Shown: positions 21,588 to 31,985 of the stretch, in pieces
How the letters are laid out: each line of letters opens with the position of its first letter
Position numbering within the stretch: the stretch's first letter is position 1
The notes under the pieces: model-generated
Told to the model about the DNA's origin: nothing
The model's database searches: none
What the model saw: the letters and a program-made list of their open reading frames with translations, nothing else
Assembly: GCF_000952685.1 (NCBI RefSeq)
Contig: NZ_JYHV01000015.1
Location: 276,055 to 340,054, forward strand
Origin: Stutzerimonas stutzeri
GTDB lineage: Bacteria > Pseudomonadota > Gammaproteobacteria > Pseudomonadales > Pseudomonadaceae
DNA length: 64,000 nucleotides
Reading direction: 5' to 3'
Program-made: the position numbers and the translations under genes

Positions 21588-21955
21588 AACGCCATCTACG
21601 GTTGTGGTTCGTTCTCTTGATCAGTCTGGTGCTTCCCGTCAACGGGATGGCCGCTTTCGAGCTGGGTTCCGAACCCTGCCAGATGGGCGGCTCGATGAGC
21701 GCCATGGCAGCGCCCGCAGACCATCTGGCGCATGCGGACAGCCCGGCCATGAACGCCGCCGACGACTCCGGGCATACGCACGACGATGACGGAGCGCCGT
21801 GTCCGAGCGGCCAGCAGTGCAAGTCCGGCAGCATGCTGTTGCTGGATATGGCCCGTCCAATGCCCGCGAGCGCACCACTGAAAATGGCCGTCTATTTCCC
21901 GGACGCCATTCCCACCCCTGTCGACGACAACCACTGGCGTCCACCCCGCGTCTGA
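21584..21955 (+). CDS. Small secreted Met/His/Asp-rich protein upstream of the copper efflux genes
   Basis: A 123-residue protein with an N-terminal signal peptide (residues 1-24, ending NGMAA), then a stretch rich in Met, His and Asp (MGGSMSAM, HLAHADSPAMN, HTHDDDG) and two Cys in CPSGQQC. This composition suits periplasmic metal binding, and small proteins of the CopL type are found beside copper genes; the resemblance is compositional, not proven. The start overlaps the ercS stop as ATGA, but its function more likely belongs with the CusCBA genes starting 92 bases downstream. Confidence 0.7.
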   Translation: MKRHLRLWFVLLISLVLPVNGMAAFELGSEPCQMGGSMSAMAAPADHLAHADSPAMNAADDSGHTHDDDGAPCPSGQQCKSGSMLLLDMARPMPASAPLKMAVYFPDAIPTPVDDNHWRPPRV

Positions 21956-22047
21956 TTCCTCCGCTGACCTGAGCAGCCCTTCACTGTCGAGGTGATGGGC
22001 TCAGTACGTGTGCCTTGCGGCACACCAGCTTCATAGGAATCTTCAAG

Positions 22048-23298
22048 ATGAAATCCCGATACTTGCACCCCCGTCTGCTTGGCGTGGTGGTGTGCTGCGG
22101 CGCGATGCTGTTGCCAACGCTGGCTGGCGCACTGACATTGGAACAGGCGCTGCAGCTCGCCGAGCAGCAGTCACCCTCGCTCGAGGCTGAAGCCTCGAAA
22201 CTGATCGCAGCCAGGCAGAATGCTACGCCGGCGGGTGAGCTGCCCGATCCGAAGTTGCTGTTTGGCGTGCAGAACCTGCCTATCGAAGGGGGCGCGGCCT
22301 GGCGTCTCGGCGAGGAGGGCATGACCATGCGGATGGTCGGCTTGATGCAGGACGTCCCCAACCGCGACAAGCGCAATGCCCGTGTCGAACTCGCGCAAGC
22401 CAGTGTTGGCCGTGCCGAAGCGGAGCGTCAGGTCGAGAAGCTCAAAGTGCGCCAGGCCACTGCACAGGCCTGGATCGCCACTCATACGATCGAGCGCAAG
22501 CTCGAACTGTTCAAGGCGCTGTTCGATGAGAACCGCCTGCTGGCCGAGACCGTGCAGGCAAGGATTGCCGGACGCCGCGGGCAGATCGCCGACAGCGTGA
22601 TACCCCGCCAGGAGGCGGCTTTGCTAGCCGAGCGTGAGGACGAACTGGTGCGCTTGCGCAGCCAGTCGCGCGCGGCGCTGGCACGTTGGATCGGCGATGC
22701 GGGCCAGAATCCGCTGAGCGGCGACCTGCCCAGCTTGGCCGTGAACGAGCAAGCGCTCATGGAGCGGTTGTACCGCCATCCGCAACTTGCCGCGTATGAG
22801 CCGATGTTGCGTGAGGCACAAGCGCGCATCGGCGAAGCCACGGCCGACAGGAAGCCGGACTGGAGCTGGGAAGTCGACTACCTCAAGCGTGGCCGGGAAT
22901 ATGGCGACATGGTCAATCTGGTGTTCAGTTTCGACCTGCCGATTTTCCAGCGCTCACGGCAAAGCCCGCGCATAGCGGCAACACACGCGCAACTCAACCA
23001 GCTCGAAGCCGAGCGCGAGGCCAGTCGGAGAGCCTTCGCCGAGCAGTTGGCCGGTGATCTGGCCGAACTCGAACGAGTTCGACGCGCCCTGGTGCGCACC
23101 AGCGAGGTGTTTCTGCCACTGGCCCGCGAGCGGGCGGAGTTGACCCTGGCCGGATATCGCGCCGGGACTGGCGAGCTGGATGCCGTGCTCGCCGCCCGTC
23201 GCGAACTGATCGAAACCCGCCTGAAACAGATCGATCTGCAGGGCCTGCAAGCCGTTGCGGCCGCCCGCCTGAATTTCGCCTATGGAGACGCCCAATGA
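22048..23298 (+). CDS. cusC: Outer-membrane efflux protein of the Cus type
   Basis: TolC-family outer-membrane channel that would complete the tripartite Cu/Ag pump. The ATG at 22048 follows a GGA box and starts a signal peptide ending near LAGA; upstream in-frame codons are ignored. The mature protein of about 390 residues begins with LTLEQALQLAEQQSPSL, the typical outer-membrane efflux protein repeat start, and is helix-rich with a second repeat from about residue 220. It is shorter than E. coli CusC and resembles CzcC-like channels. It overlaps the adaptor gene by four bases. Confidence 0.88.
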   Translation: MKSRYLHPRLLGVVVCCGAMLLPTLAGALTLEQALQLAEQQSPSLEAEASKLIAARQNATPAGELPDPKLLFGVQNLPIEGGAAWRLGEEGMTMRMVGLMQDVPNRDKRNARVELAQASVGRAEAERQVEKLKVRQATAQAWIATHTIERKLELFKALFDENRLLAETVQARIAGRRGQIADSVIPRQEAALLAEREDELVRLRSQSRAALARWIGDAGQNPLSGDLPSLAVNEQALMERLYRHPQLAAYEPMLREAQARIGEATADRKPDWSWEVDYLKRGREYGDMVNLVFSFDLPIFQRSRQSPRIAATHAQLNQLEAEREASRRAFAEQLAGDLAELERVRRALVRTSEVFLPLARERAELTLAGYRAGTGELDAVLAARRELIETRLKQIDLQGLQAVAAARLNFAYGDAQ

Positions 23299-24791
23299 GC
23301 CGGATATCAGCGAAAACCATCATAGCGATCGGCTTGGCTGCACTGGCCGGCTCTGCCGGCGGTTACTGGTTGGCACAGGAACAATCCCACTCGGTCATGC
23401 CGCAGGCGTCGGCGCAAACCGGGGCGGCTTCGTCCACGCGAAAAGTCCTCTATTGGTACGACCCGATGGTGCCGCAGCATAAATTCGACAAGCCGGGTAA
23501 ATCGCCATTCATGGACATGCAACTGGTGCCTCGCTACGCCGATGAGAGCGGCGATGCAGCTAGCATCAGCATCGATCCGAGCGTGACGCAGAACCTCGGC
23601 GTGCGGCTGGCGACAGTCACCTGGGGCGAACTCGCCAGCCGGGTCGAGGCGGTTGGTGTACTGGGCTATAACGCGCGCGACGTGGCACTCGTGCAAGCGC
23701 GTGCGGCGGGATTCGTCGAGCGGGTATATCGCCTCGCGCCGGGTGACGTTCTGGAAAAAGGTGCGCCGCTGGTCGATCTGCTGATTCCCGAGTGGGCGGC
23801 CGCGCAGGAGGAGTTTCTTGCCCTGCGGCGTGTCGGCGAGCCGGCCCTGCTCGAAGGTGCTCGTCAACGCTTGCGTCTGGCGGGTATGCCCGCAGATGTC
23901 ATCCGCCAGCTGGAGCGCAGCAGCAAGGTCCGTACCCAACTGACTATTCACACACCCATCGGTGGCGTGTTGCAGGACCTTGCCGTACGTGAAGGGATGA
24001 GTATATCGGCCGGTGCTCCGCTGGCGTCGATCAACGGATTGCAGAGCGTCTGGCTCGAAGTCGCCGTCCCGGAAGCACAGGGCTGGGCGATACGTGTCGG
24101 CCAGAACGCCAGCGCCCGGCTGTCGGCGTTGGACGGCGAAGCGATCGAGGGCAGCGTGACCGCTGTGTTACCTGAAGCCACCGCCGCCAGCCGCACGTTA
24201 CGTGTCCGCATCGAACTGCCCAACCCTGACGGGATTCTTCGTCCCGGCCTGACGGCAAGCGTGACCCTGGCCGATGCCGGCACCGAACCGGTGCTGCTGA
24301 TTCCCAGCGAGGCGGTGATCCGTACCGGCAAGCGGGCCCTGGTTATGGTGGCCGAGCCGGGCGGCCGCTACCGGCCCGTCGAGGTTCGTTTGGGGGCGGA
24401 CAGTGGCAGCCGGACGGCGATTCTCCAGGGGCTCGAGGAAGGTCAACAGGTCGTGGCGTCCGGGCAATTTCTGATCGACTCCGAGGCCAGTCTGCGAGGG
24501 CTCACCGCCGCGACACTCGAAGTGCCTAAGCCCGCTCTCGACGCTTCCAGCGCGGCCCCCGCGTTGCACGCCTCGGAAGGGCGCATCGTCGAGCTCGACG
24601 AACAGTCGGTGAAGATCTCGCATGATCCATTCCATACCCTCGGCATGCCGGGTATGACCATGCGTTTCGCGGTGGCCAACCCTCATCTATTGCACGACGT
24701 GGCAGTAGAGGACCGGGTGGACTTCGCCGTGCGCGAAACCTCCAGCGGTCTGGTGATCGAGCGTCTGCAGAAGCAGGAGCAACAGCAATGA
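23295..24791 (+). CDS. cusB: Cu/Ag efflux membrane-fusion protein CusB with fused CusF domain
   Basis: Periplasmic adaptor of the HME-RND pump. The 498 residues contain an N-terminal membrane anchor, a heavy-metal-binding domain near 49-80 ([20 protein letters not shown]), barrel-sandwich and beta-barrel adaptor domains, and a C-terminal CusF-like domain from about 420. In that domain the metal motif reads HDP..MPGMTM: the His and the two Met ligands of CusF are kept, but the capping Trp44 position is Met. A separate cusF gene is absent from the cluster. ATGA overlaps on both sides indicate one cusCBA operon. Confidence 0.93.
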   Translation: MSRISAKTIIAIGLAALAGSAGGYWLAQEQSHSVMPQASAQTGAASSTRKVLYWYDPMVPQHKFDKPGKSPFMDMQLVPRYADESGDAASISIDPSVTQNLGVRLATVTWGELASRVEAVGVLGYNARDVALVQARAAGFVERVYRLAPGDVLEKGAPLVDLLIPEWAAAQEEFLALRRVGEPALLEGARQRLRLAGMPADVIRQLERSSKVRTQLTIHTPIGGVLQDLAVREGMSISAGAPLASINGLQSVWLEVAVPEAQGWAIRVGQNASARLSALDGEAIEGSVTAVLPEATAASRTLRVRIELPNPDGILRPGLTASVTLADAGTEPVLLIPSEAVIRTGKRALVMVAEPGGRYRPVEVRLGADSGSRTAILQGLEEGQQVVASGQFLIDSEASLRGLTAATLEVPKPALDASSAAPALHASEGRIVELDEQSVKISHDPFHTLGMPGMTMRFAVANPHLLHDVAVEDRVDFAVRETSSGLVIERLQKQEQQQ

Positions 24792-27700
24792 TCGCCGCGC
24801 TGATTCGCTGGTCGGTAGTCAATCGTTTCCTCGTTCTGCTGGCAACGCTGCTAATGACAGCTGTGGGCATCTGGGCGCTTCGCACCACGCCCATCGATGC
24901 GCTACCGGATTTGTCCGATGTGCAAGTGATCATCCGCACGCCGTATCCGGGCCAGGCGCCGCAGATCGTCGAGAATCAGGTGACCTATCCGCTGACCACC
25001 ACCATGCTCTCGGTACCGGGGGCGAAGACGGTGCGCGGGTATTCGTTCTTTGGCGATAGCTACGTCTACGTACTGTTCGAGGACGACACAGATCTGTACT
25101 GGGCGCGCTCACGGGTGCTGGAGTACCTCAGTCAGGTCCAGAGCCGGTTGCCGGCCAACGCCAAGCCTTCGCTCGGCCCGGATGCCACCGGCGTCGGCTG
25201 GATCTACCAGTACGCACTGGTCGATCGCAGCGGTACGCATGACCTGGCGCAACTGCGCAGCCTGCAGGACTGGTTTCTCAAGTATGAGCTGATCACGCTG
25301 CCCAACGTCGCTGAAGTCGCCACTATCGGCGGCATGGTCAAGCAGTATCAGGTGGTGCTCGATCCGCTGAAGATGGCCAGCGTTGCGGTGACCCAGGCGC
25401 AGGTGATCGAAGCCATCGGCAACGCTAATCAGGAAGCCGGCGGTGCCGTGCTGGAACTGGCTGAAACCGAATACATGGTGCGTGCCTCGGGCTACCTGAA
25501 GACGCTCGATGATTTTCGCAACATCCCGCTGCGGCTCAGCGAGGCCGGTGTGCCGGTGATGCTCGGTGACGTTGCGCACATCCAGCTCGGCCCAGAGATG
25601 CGCCGTGGTATCGCCGAGCTCGACGGCGAGGGCGAAACCGTCGGCGGTGTGGTCATCCTGCGCAGCGGCAAGAACGCGCGGGAAACCCTGGCCGCGGTGC
25701 ACGCCAAGCTCGATACATTGAAGAAGAGTCTGCCGGCGGGCGTGGAGATCGTCACCAGTTACGACCGCAGCCAGCTGATCGACCGCGCGGTGGAGAACCT
25801 CGGGTTCAAATTGCTGGAGGAATTCGTGGTCGTCGCGCTGGTGTGCGGGATGTTCCTCTGGCATCTGCGCTCATCACTGGTGGCCATCGTCTCGTTGCCG
25901 ATCGGCGTGCTGATCGCCTTCGCGGTGATGCGCTATCAGGGCATCAACGCCAACATCATGTCGCTCGGCGGCATCGCCATTGCCATCGGTGCCATGGTCG
26001 ATGCCGCCGTAGTGATGATCGAGAACGCGCACAAGAGGGTTGAAGCCTGGCGCCACGCCAATCCGGGCCGAACCCTGGAAGGCGAGGAACACTGGCGCCT
26101 GATGATCGCCGCAGCGCAGGAAGTGGGCCCGGCACTGTTCTTCTGCCTGCTCATCATCACCCTGTCATTCATCCCGGTGTTCACGCTCGAGGCCCAGGAG
26201 GGTCGGCTGTTCGGGCCTCTGGCGTTCACCAAGACCTATGCGATGGCGGCGGCGGCCGGGCTTTCGGTGACTCTGGTGCCCGTGCTGATGGGCTATTGGA
26301 TTCGCGGGCGCCTGCCTGACGAGTCGCGTAATCCGCTCAACCGGGGCCTGATTCGCATCTACCGCCCGGCGCTGGAGGCGGTACTGGAGCGTCCGAAGAC
26401 AACCATTGCCGTCGCGCTGCTGGTGCTCGCCACCACGCTGTGGCCGATGACGCGCCTGGGCGGGGAGTTTTTGCCGCCGATGGATGAGGGCGATTTGCTG
26501 TACATGCCATCGGCACTGCCCGGCCTGTCGGCACAAAAGGCCGCTCAGCTGCTGCAGCAGACCGACCGGATGATCCGTACCGTGCCGGAAGTCTCCCGAG
26601 TGTTCGGCAAGGCCGGACGCGCCGAGTCCGCTACCGATCCGGCGCCACTGGAGATGTTCGAGACGACTATTCAGTTCAAGCCTCGAGACCAATGGCGTGA
26701 CGGGATGACGCCACAAAAGCTGGTGGATGAGCTGGACCGCGCGGTCCAGGTGCCCGGCCTGACGAATATCTGGATTCCGCCGATCCGTAACCGCATCGAC
26801 ATGCTCGCCACGGGAATCAAGAGCCCCATCGGGGTCAAGATCGCCGGTGCCAATCTGGAGGAAATCGACCGTATCAGTCAGCAGGTCGAAGCGGTCGCCA
26901 AGGCTGTGCCAGGCGTCAGCTCGGCGTTGGCCGAACGGCTGGTCGGTGGGCGCTATATCGACATCGACATCGATCGTCAGGATGCCGCGCGCTACGGCTT
27001 GAATATCGCCGACGTGCAGTCGATCGTTTCCAGCGCCATCGGCGGCGCCGTCATCGGCGAGACAGTGGAGGGGTTGGCGCGTTATCCGATCAGCGTGCGC
27101 TATGCGCGGGAATGGCGCGACTCGCCGGACGCCCTGGAGCAGCTGCCCATTCTTACGCCAAAAGGCAGTCAGATCACGCTGGGCAGTGTGGCGCGGGTCC
27201 AGGTCAGCGACGGACCACCGATGCTGCGCAGCGAGAATGCGCGGCTCACCGGCTGGGTGTACATCGATGTGCGAGGTCGTGACATCGCCTCGGTGGTGGC
27301 CGACTTGCGCGAAGCGGTCGATGCCACGGTGAAGTTGCAGCCGGGCATGAGCCTCAGCTACTCGGGCCAGTTCGAGTTTCTCGAACGCGCCAACGCACGC
27401 CTCAAGCTGGTGGTTCCGGCGACCCTGTTGATCATCTTCGTGCTGCTCTATCTGACCTTCGGTCGCTTCGATGAAGCGCTGTTGATCATGCTGACGCTAC
27501 CGTTCGCCCTCACCGGCGGGGTGTGGTTCCTCTATCTGATGGGCTTCAACCTGTCGGTGGCCACCGGCGTCGGTTTCATCGCACTGGCGGGAGTGGCTGC
27601 GGAGTTCGGCGTGATCATGCTGCTTTATTTGAAGAACGCCTGGATCGAGCAGCAGCGTGTCGGAAAGGACGACGCCGCCGGCTTATATGCGGCTATTCGT

Positions 27701-27976
27701 GAAGGTGCCGTGCAACGGGTACGGCCCAAGGCAATGACGGTGGCGGTGATCGTTGCCGGTCTGCTGCCGATCTTCTGGGGCGCGGGGACCGGCAGCGAGG
27801 TGATGAGCCGCATCGCCGCGCCAATGGTGGGTGGCATGCTCAGCGCGCCGCTGCTGTCGTTGTTCGTGATACCGGCAGCGTTCCGGCTGATGCGCCGCCC
27901 GGACGATGTCCGACAGCGGTGCGCGGGTCGACCTGAACGACACGAGCCGGATTTTGTGAGTCCAGCCGAGCGCTGA
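24788..27976 (+). CDS. cusA: Cu(I)/Ag(I) efflux RND transporter CusA
   Basis: Inner-membrane proton-driven pump of the HME-RND class, 1062 residues, with two large periplasmic loops and twelve membrane segments. The three methionines that bind Cu(I)/Ag(I) in E. coli CusA are all present at the same residue numbers: M573 (YMPS), M623 (LEMFE) and M672 (DMLAT). This fixes the substrate as monovalent copper/silver rather than Zn/Co/Cd. The stop TGA abuts the stop of the opposite-strand arsJ gene, with no base between them. Confidence 0.96.
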   Translation: MIAALIRWSVVNRFLVLLATLLMTAVGIWALRTTPIDALPDLSDVQVIIRTPYPGQAPQIVENQVTYPLTTTMLSVPGAKTVRGYSFFGDSYVYVLFEDDTDLYWARSRVLEYLSQVQSRLPANAKPSLGPDATGVGWIYQYALVDRSGTHDLAQLRSLQDWFLKYELITLPNVAEVATIGGMVKQYQVVLDPLKMASVAVTQAQVIEAIGNANQEAGGAVLELAETEYMVRASGYLKTLDDFRNIPLRLSEAGVPVMLGDVAHIQLGPEMRRGIAELDGEGETVGGVVILRSGKNARETLAAVHAKLDTLKKSLPAGVEIVTSYDRSQLIDRAVENLGFKLLEEFVVVALVCGMFLWHLRSSLVAIVSLPIGVLIAFAVMRYQGINANIMSLGGIAIAIGAMVDAAVVMIENAHKRVEAWRHANPGRTLEGEEHWRLMIAAAQEVGPALFFCLLIITLSFIPVFTLEAQEGRLFGPLAFTKTYAMAAAAGLSVTLVPVLMGYWIRGRLPDESRNPLNRGLIRIYRPALEAVLERPKTTIAVALLVLATTLWPMTRLGGEFLPPMDEGDLLYMPSALPGLSAQKAAQLLQQTDRMIRTVPEVSRVFGKAGRAESATDPAPLEMFETTIQFKPRDQWRDGMTPQKLVDELDRAVQVPGLTNIWIPPIRNRIDMLATGIKSPIGVKIAGANLEEIDRISQQVEAVAKAVPGVSSALAERLVGGRYIDIDIDRQDAARYGLNIADVQSIVSSAIGGAVIGETVEGLARYPISVRYAREWRDSPDALEQLPILTPKGSQITLGSVARVQVSDGPPMLRSENARLTGWVYIDVRGRDIASVVADLREAVDATVKLQPGMSLSYSGQFEFLERANARLKLVVPATLLIIFVLLYLTFGRFDEALLIMLTLPFALTGGVWFLYLMGFNLSVATGVGFIALAGVAAEFGVIMLLYLKNAWIEQQRVGKDDAAGLYAAIREGAVQRVRPKAMTVAVIVAGLLPIFWGAGTGSEVMSRIAAPMVGGMLSAPLLSLFVIPAAFRLMRRPDDVRQRCAGRPERHEPDFVSPAER

Positions 27977-29209
27977 TCAGCCGGCCGATGGGCCTGCCTG
28001 ACCATGCCGAGGCAGGCCCGTCGAAATCAGGGCTGCCAGCAGCACGAAGCTGCTCGAGACCCACAGGCAAGCCTCCAGGCCGTAGCGCTGGTAGATCCAG
28101 CCGGACAGCAGCGTCCCCAGCAACCGGCCGAGGGCGTTGGACATGTAGTAGAAACCAACATCCAGCGACACGCCGTCGGCCTTGGCATAGGAAACGATGA
28201 GGTAGCTGTGCAGCGACGAGTTCACGGCGAACAGCGCACCAAATAGCAGGAGGCCGCCGAGCAGCACCGTCTCGGTCGACATGCCGCTGCCCATTCCCAG
28301 AGCAATGGCCGCCGGTAGACCGGCCAGCAGCAACGCCCAGATGAACGCCGCGCGGCCGTCCGGAACCTGGTCGCGCTGCTTGCCCGTGATGGCGGGGGCG
28401 AAGCTCTGAATGATGCCGTAGCCAATCACCCAGAGCGCGAGAAAGCCGCCAACCTGCCAGAAGTCCCAGCCAAACACAGACGATAGATAGACCGGCAGTG
28501 CAACCACGAACCAGACGTCACGCGCACCGAACAGAAACAGCCGTGCGGCTGACAGAACGTTGATGGCGCGACTCTTGGACAGCAGCTCGCGAAACTTCGG
28601 CTTTGCCTTGGCCTTGCCCAGGTCTTTTTTCAGCAGGAACAGGCTGGCGCTCCAGATCACCGCCAATGCGATGGCCATGCCCAGCAGTGATCCCCGAAAG
28701 CCGATGCCTGCGAGCAAGGCTCCTCCGAGGAAAAAGCCCACGCCCTTGAGCGCGTTCTTCGAGCCGGTGAGCACCGCCACCCACCTATACAGCGTGCCTT
28801 GTCGATCCTCAGGTACCAACAGCTTGATCGAGCTTTTGGCACTCATCTTGTTCAGATCCTTGGCGATGCCGGAGAGCGCCTGCGCACCCATCACCCAGGC
28901 AATCGTCAGCCACGCTGCGGGTACGGTGAGCATCAGCAGTGCCACTACCTGCAGCGCCAAGCCAACGTTCATGGTGCGGTTGAGTCCGAGTCGCGCGCCC
29001 AGGTATCCGCCGATCAGATTGGTGACGACCCCGAATATCTCGTAGAACAGGAACAGCGCGGCAATCTGCAGCGGCGTATAGCCGAGCGTATGGAAATGCA
29101 GCACGACCAGCATGCGCAGCGCACCGTCGGTCAGGGTGAAGGCCCAATAGTTGCCGGTGACCAGCAAGTACTGGCGAACATCCGGTGCAAGGCGGGTGAG
29201 GGCGTGCAT
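27977..29209 (-). CDS. arsJ: Organoarsenical efflux permease ArsJ (MFS)
   Basis: A 410-residue MFS protein matching ArsJ: N-terminus DVRQYLLVTGNYWAFTLTDG and the GIAKDLNKMSAKSSIK segment near 115-130 are highly characteristic. ArsJ exports 1-arseno-3-phosphoglycerate, the unstable product formed by the neighbouring GAPDH from arsenate, giving net arsenate resistance. It is the last gene of the arsR-arsH-ynfA-gap-arsJ set, 91 bases after gap. Its stop codon shares the palindrome TGATCA with that of cusA. Confidence 0.92.
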   Translation of the reverse strand: MHALTRLAPDVRQYLLVTGNYWAFTLTDGALRMLVVLHFHTLGYTPLQIAALFLFYEIFGVVTNLIGGYLGARLGLNRTMNVGLALQVVALLMLTVPAAWLTIAWVMGAQALSGIAKDLNKMSAKSSIKLLVPEDRQGTLYRWVAVLTGSKNALKGVGFFLGGALLAGIGFRGSLLGMAIALAVIWSASLFLLKKDLGKAKAKPKFRELLSKSRAINVLSAARLFLFGARDVWFVVALPVYLSSVFGWDFWQVGGFLALWVIGYGIIQSFAPAITGKQRDQVPDGRAAFIWALLLAGLPAAIALGMGSGMSTETVLLGGLLLFGALFAVNSSLHSYLIVSYAKADGVSLDVGFYYMSNALGRLLGTLLSGWIYQRYGLEACLWVSSSFVLLAALISTGLPRHGQAGPSAG

Positions 29210-29300
29210 AAGAAGTCCTGATGCGTTGCACTAGCGGTGCGATTCGTGGCGGAGCTGAGCGAATGCCGCGATCAGGCCGAGCCCGATCGTTGTCGGTTCG

Positions 29301-30308
29301 TTAGCCGGTCAGGCCGACTTTGCGCGCTAGTTCAACGGTACGGTTGGCGTAGCCCCACTCATTGTCGTACCAGGCGTAGAGCTTCACCTGAGTTCCATTG
29401 ACGACCATGGTCGACAGCGCGTCGATGATCGAGGATCGCGGATCGGTACGGTAGTCGATGGAAACCAGTGGGCGCTCTTCGTAACCCAGGATGCCCCGGA
29501 GGGGGCCTTCGCTCGCGGCCGCCTGCAGCAACTGGTTGACCTCATCGATGCTAGTCGGGCGTTCCACCTCGAATACACAATCGGTTAGCGAGGCGTTCGC
29601 CAGCGGAACACGCACTGCGTGGCCGTTGAGCTTGCCGCGTAGTTCGGGAAAGATCTCTGCGATGGCTGTCGCCGAACCGGTGGTAGTGGGGATCAGGCTC
29701 ATGCCCGACGCGCGCGCCCGTCGCAGATCCTTGTGTGGTTGATCTAGGATGCTCTGGGTATTGGTCAGGTCGTGAATGGTAGTGATCGAACCGTGACGGA
29801 TGCCCAGATGCTCGTGGATCACCTTGACTACCGGTGCCAGACAATTGGTGGTGCAAGACGCGGCGGTGACGATACGGTGTTGCGCAGGATCGAACAACTC
29901 GTCGTTGACGCCCATGACGATATTGAGAGCACCGGCTTCTTTGACCGGCGCGCTGACCACGACGCGTTTCACGCCCTGCCGTAAATAGTCTTGCAGAATT
30001 TCGACGGTCTTCATCTTGCCGCTGGCTTCGATCACCAGATCGCAATCGGACCAGTCGCTGTCTGCGATCGCCTTGTTCGCGGTCACTCGGATCCGCTTGC
30101 GCTCGATCACCAGGCAGTCGTCAGCGCTGCGCGCCTCGTGCTGCCAGCGGCCATGCACCGAATCGAAGTTCAGCAGATGGGCATGAGTGGCGGCATCGCC
30201 GGCCGGGTCGTTGATGCGGATGAATTCCAGCTCTGGCCAGGCCCAGGCGGCGCGCAGGGCCAGACGTCCGATACGGCCGAAGCCGTTGATGCCTACTTTG
30301 ATCGTCAT
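29301..30308 (-). CDS. gap: Glyceraldehyde-3-phosphate dehydrogenase of the ars operon
   Basis: ArsJ-associated GAPDH that uses arsenate in place of phosphate and makes 1-arseno-3-phosphoglycerate for export. The ATG at 30308 gives 335 residues and the canonical start [15 protein letters not shown]; a longer frame upstream has no support. The catalytic Cys is C152 in ASCTTNC, and the NAD site GINGFGRIG is intact. Its position beside arsJ, rather than with glycolytic genes, makes the arsenate role likely. The general glycolytic reaction remains possible. Confidence 0.93.
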   Translation of the reverse strand: MTIKVGINGFGRIGRLALRAAWAWPELEFIRINDPAGDAATHAHLLNFDSVHGRWQHEARSADDCLVIERKRIRVTANKAIADSDWSDCDLVIEASGKMKTVEILQDYLRQGVKRVVVSAPVKEAGALNIVMGVNDELFDPAQHRIVTAASCTTNCLAPVVKVIHEHLGIRHGSITTIHDLTNTQSILDQPHKDLRRARASGMSLIPTTTGSATAIAEIFPELRGKLNGHAVRVPLANASLTDCVFEVERPTSIDEVNQLLQAAASEGPLRGILGYEERPLVSIDYRTDPRSSIIDALSTMVVNGTQVKLYAWYDNEWGYANRTVELARKVGLTG

Positions 30309-30331
30309 GAAAGCCACTCCATCTATATGAT

Positions 30332-30658
30332 TCAGGTCGTTCGTGGGGCAAACATGATGATTGCCATGCCGAGCAAGGCCACGGCGCAGCCGAGCAGGTC
30401 CCAGTAGGTTGGCCGCACGCCGTCCACCAGCCACAGCCAGAGCATCGCCACGCCAACGTAGATGCCACCGTAGGCCGCATACACCCGCCCCGCGGCGGTC
30501 GGATGCAGCGACAACAACCAGGCAAACAGGGCCAGCGACAGGGCGGCGGGTACCAGCAGCCAGATGCTCTTGCCTTGCTTGAGCCAGAGATAGGGCAGGT
30601 AGCAGCCGATGATTTCCGCAACGGCGGTGATGGCGAACAGCGCAACGGTATTGAGCAT
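30332..30658 (-). CDS. YnfA/UPF0060 family membrane protein
   Basis: A 108-residue inner-membrane protein with four hydrophobic helices, matching the UPF0060 (YnfA) family: [13 protein letters not shown] near 14-26, [12 protein letters not shown] near 58-69 and the C-terminal [15 protein letters not shown]. The family is distantly related to small multidrug transporters, and no substrate is established by sequence. Its location between arsH and gap on the same strand suggests it is co-transcribed with arsenic resistance genes and may take part in that resistance. Confidence 0.88.
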   Translation of the reverse strand: MLNTVALFAITAVAEIIGCYLPYLWLKQGKSIWLLVPAALSLALFAWLLSLHPTAAGRVYAAYGGIYVGVAMLWLWLVDGVRPTYWDLLGCAVALLGMAIIMFAPRTT

Positions 30659-30684
30659 TCAGGTCTCGCTAAGTGGCGCGTGGT

Positions 30685-31413
30685 TCAGATGGAGCGCTGG
30701 TTGACGCGTCGGGATAAAGCTTCAGCCGACTCCTTGCGTTCGGAATAGCGATCGACCAGATAGTCCTGACGGCCGCGTAATAGAAGGGTGAATTTCATCA
30801 GCTCCTCCATGACGTCAACCAGTCGGTCATAGAAGGCGGACGGCTTCATGCGGCCAGCGTCGTCGAACTCGAGAAATGCCTTGGGCACCGACGACTGATT
30901 GGGGATGGTGAACATACGCATCCAGCGACCCAACACGCGCAGCTGATTGACCACGTTGAACGACTGCGAGCCGCCGCAGACCTGCATCACCGCGAGGGTT
31001 TTGCCTTGCGTGGGCCGAACAGCGCCAAGGGCGAGAGGAACCCAATCGATCTGCGCCTTGAATACAGCGCTCATCGAACCGTGCCGCTCCGGAGAGCACC
31101 AGACCTGACCTTCCGACCAAGTCATCAGATCGCGCAGCTCCTTGACCTTCGGATGCGTGTCTGGCGCGTCGTCGGGCAATGGCAACCCTGACGGATCGAA
31201 AATACGGGTCTCGGCGCCAAGCCGCCGCAGCAAACGCGAGGCTTCGTCGACCATCAGACGGCTGAACGAGCGCTCGCGGTTCGAACCGTACAGCAGAAGA
31301 ATCCGCGGCGGATGGGGCAGGTCACCTGAATAACCGAGCCTTTCCAAGTTGGGAAGGGCGAACGACTCGTCTTCGATGTTGGGTAAATGCGACTGCAGAT
31401 CGGTATCGGTCAT
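30685..31413 (-). CDS. arsH: NADPH-dependent FMN reductase ArsH
   Basis: ArsH is a flavoprotein that oxidises trivalent organoarsenicals and protects against oxidative stress. The ATG at 31413, with AAGGAG upstream, gives 242 residues; nine extra upstream codons are not needed. The flavin phosphate-binding loop [10 protein letters not shown] starts at residue 43, and [17 protein letters not shown] is a conserved family segment. It follows arsR by 17 bases and precedes the ynfA-like gene by 26 bases. Confidence 0.95.
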   Translation of the reverse strand: MTDTDLQSHLPNIEDESFALPNLERLGYSGDLPHPPRILLLYGSNRERSFSRLMVDEASRLLRRLGAETRIFDPSGLPLPDDAPDTHPKVKELRDLMTWSEGQVWCSPERHGSMSAVFKAQIDWVPLALGAVRPTQGKTLAVMQVCGGSQSFNVVNQLRVLGRWMRMFTIPNQSSVPKAFLEFDDAGRMKPSAFYDRLVDVMEELMKFTLLLRGRQDYLVDRYSERKESAEALSRRVNQRSI

Positions 31414-31430
31414 GTGGGCTCCTTGTTCGC

Positions 31431-31787
31431 TCAGCCACATACGGAGGTGCGTTCAGGTCGGTTGCGCATGGCATCCAGACGCTGGCTGCTGGACGCCAGC
31501 CAGTGCTTGTTGGCGTTGAGGATGGTCTGAAGCATTTGATGAACCCAGTCAGGCAGGTGCGGATGGAGGCGGTAGTACACCCACTGGCCCTGGCGCCGGT
31601 CGGCCAGCAATCCGCAATTGCGGAGCTGCGCCAGGTGGCGGGAGACTTTGGGCTGGATCTCATCCAGGGCACAGGTCAGTTCGCAGACGCACAGTTCACC
31701 TTCGCGGGCGATGAGCAACGTCATCCGCGCACGGGTTTCGTCGGCCAGACATTTGAAAACGGTGGTAGGGGTCAAGTGCTCGATCAT
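31431..31787 (-). CDS. arsR: Arsenic-responsive repressor ArsR
   Basis: An ArsR/SmtB winged-helix repressor released from DNA by As(III). The ATG at 31787 yields 118 residues beginning [21 protein letters not shown]; a longer frame runs into the AT-rich promoter and is rejected. The arsenite site is C33-V-C35 with C39 (ELCVCELTC) in the DNA-recognition helix, the classical type-1 arrangement. It heads the minus-strand ars operon and is divergent from acr3, so one regulator probably controls both sides. Confidence 0.94.
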   Translation of the reverse strand: MIEHLTPTTVFKCLADETRARMTLLIAREGELCVCELTCALDEIQPKVSRHLAQLRNCGLLADRRQGQWVYYRLHPHLPDWVHQMLQTILNANKHWLASSSQRLDAMRNRPERTSVCG

Positions 31788-31810
31788 CGAGAGTCGGTGC
31801 CATCGAGAAG

Positions 31811-31844
31811 ATATGGTTTTGCGAATATATTTGTTTCGGCATAT
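31811..31844. promoter_or_regulatory. Candidate ArsR operator
   Basis: A 34-bp AT-rich element with dyad symmetry: ATATG and CATAT at its ends, and AATATATT in the centre. It lies 24 bases upstream of arsR in the arsR-acr3 divergent region, where an ArsR box is expected. The symmetry is imperfect between the ends and centre. Confidence 0.55.
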
Positions 31845-31985
31845 TAGGTAAAGGTTTCGTTGTCTTCGATCAATCAGCTTAGGACCTAAGACGGCTATGC
31901 TTAAGGGGCCGAAAGCGCTACGCTTTGCGACTATAAACATATCAAACAGCGTATGTCAGTTGTTACCCCGAAACCAGGATTCCGA

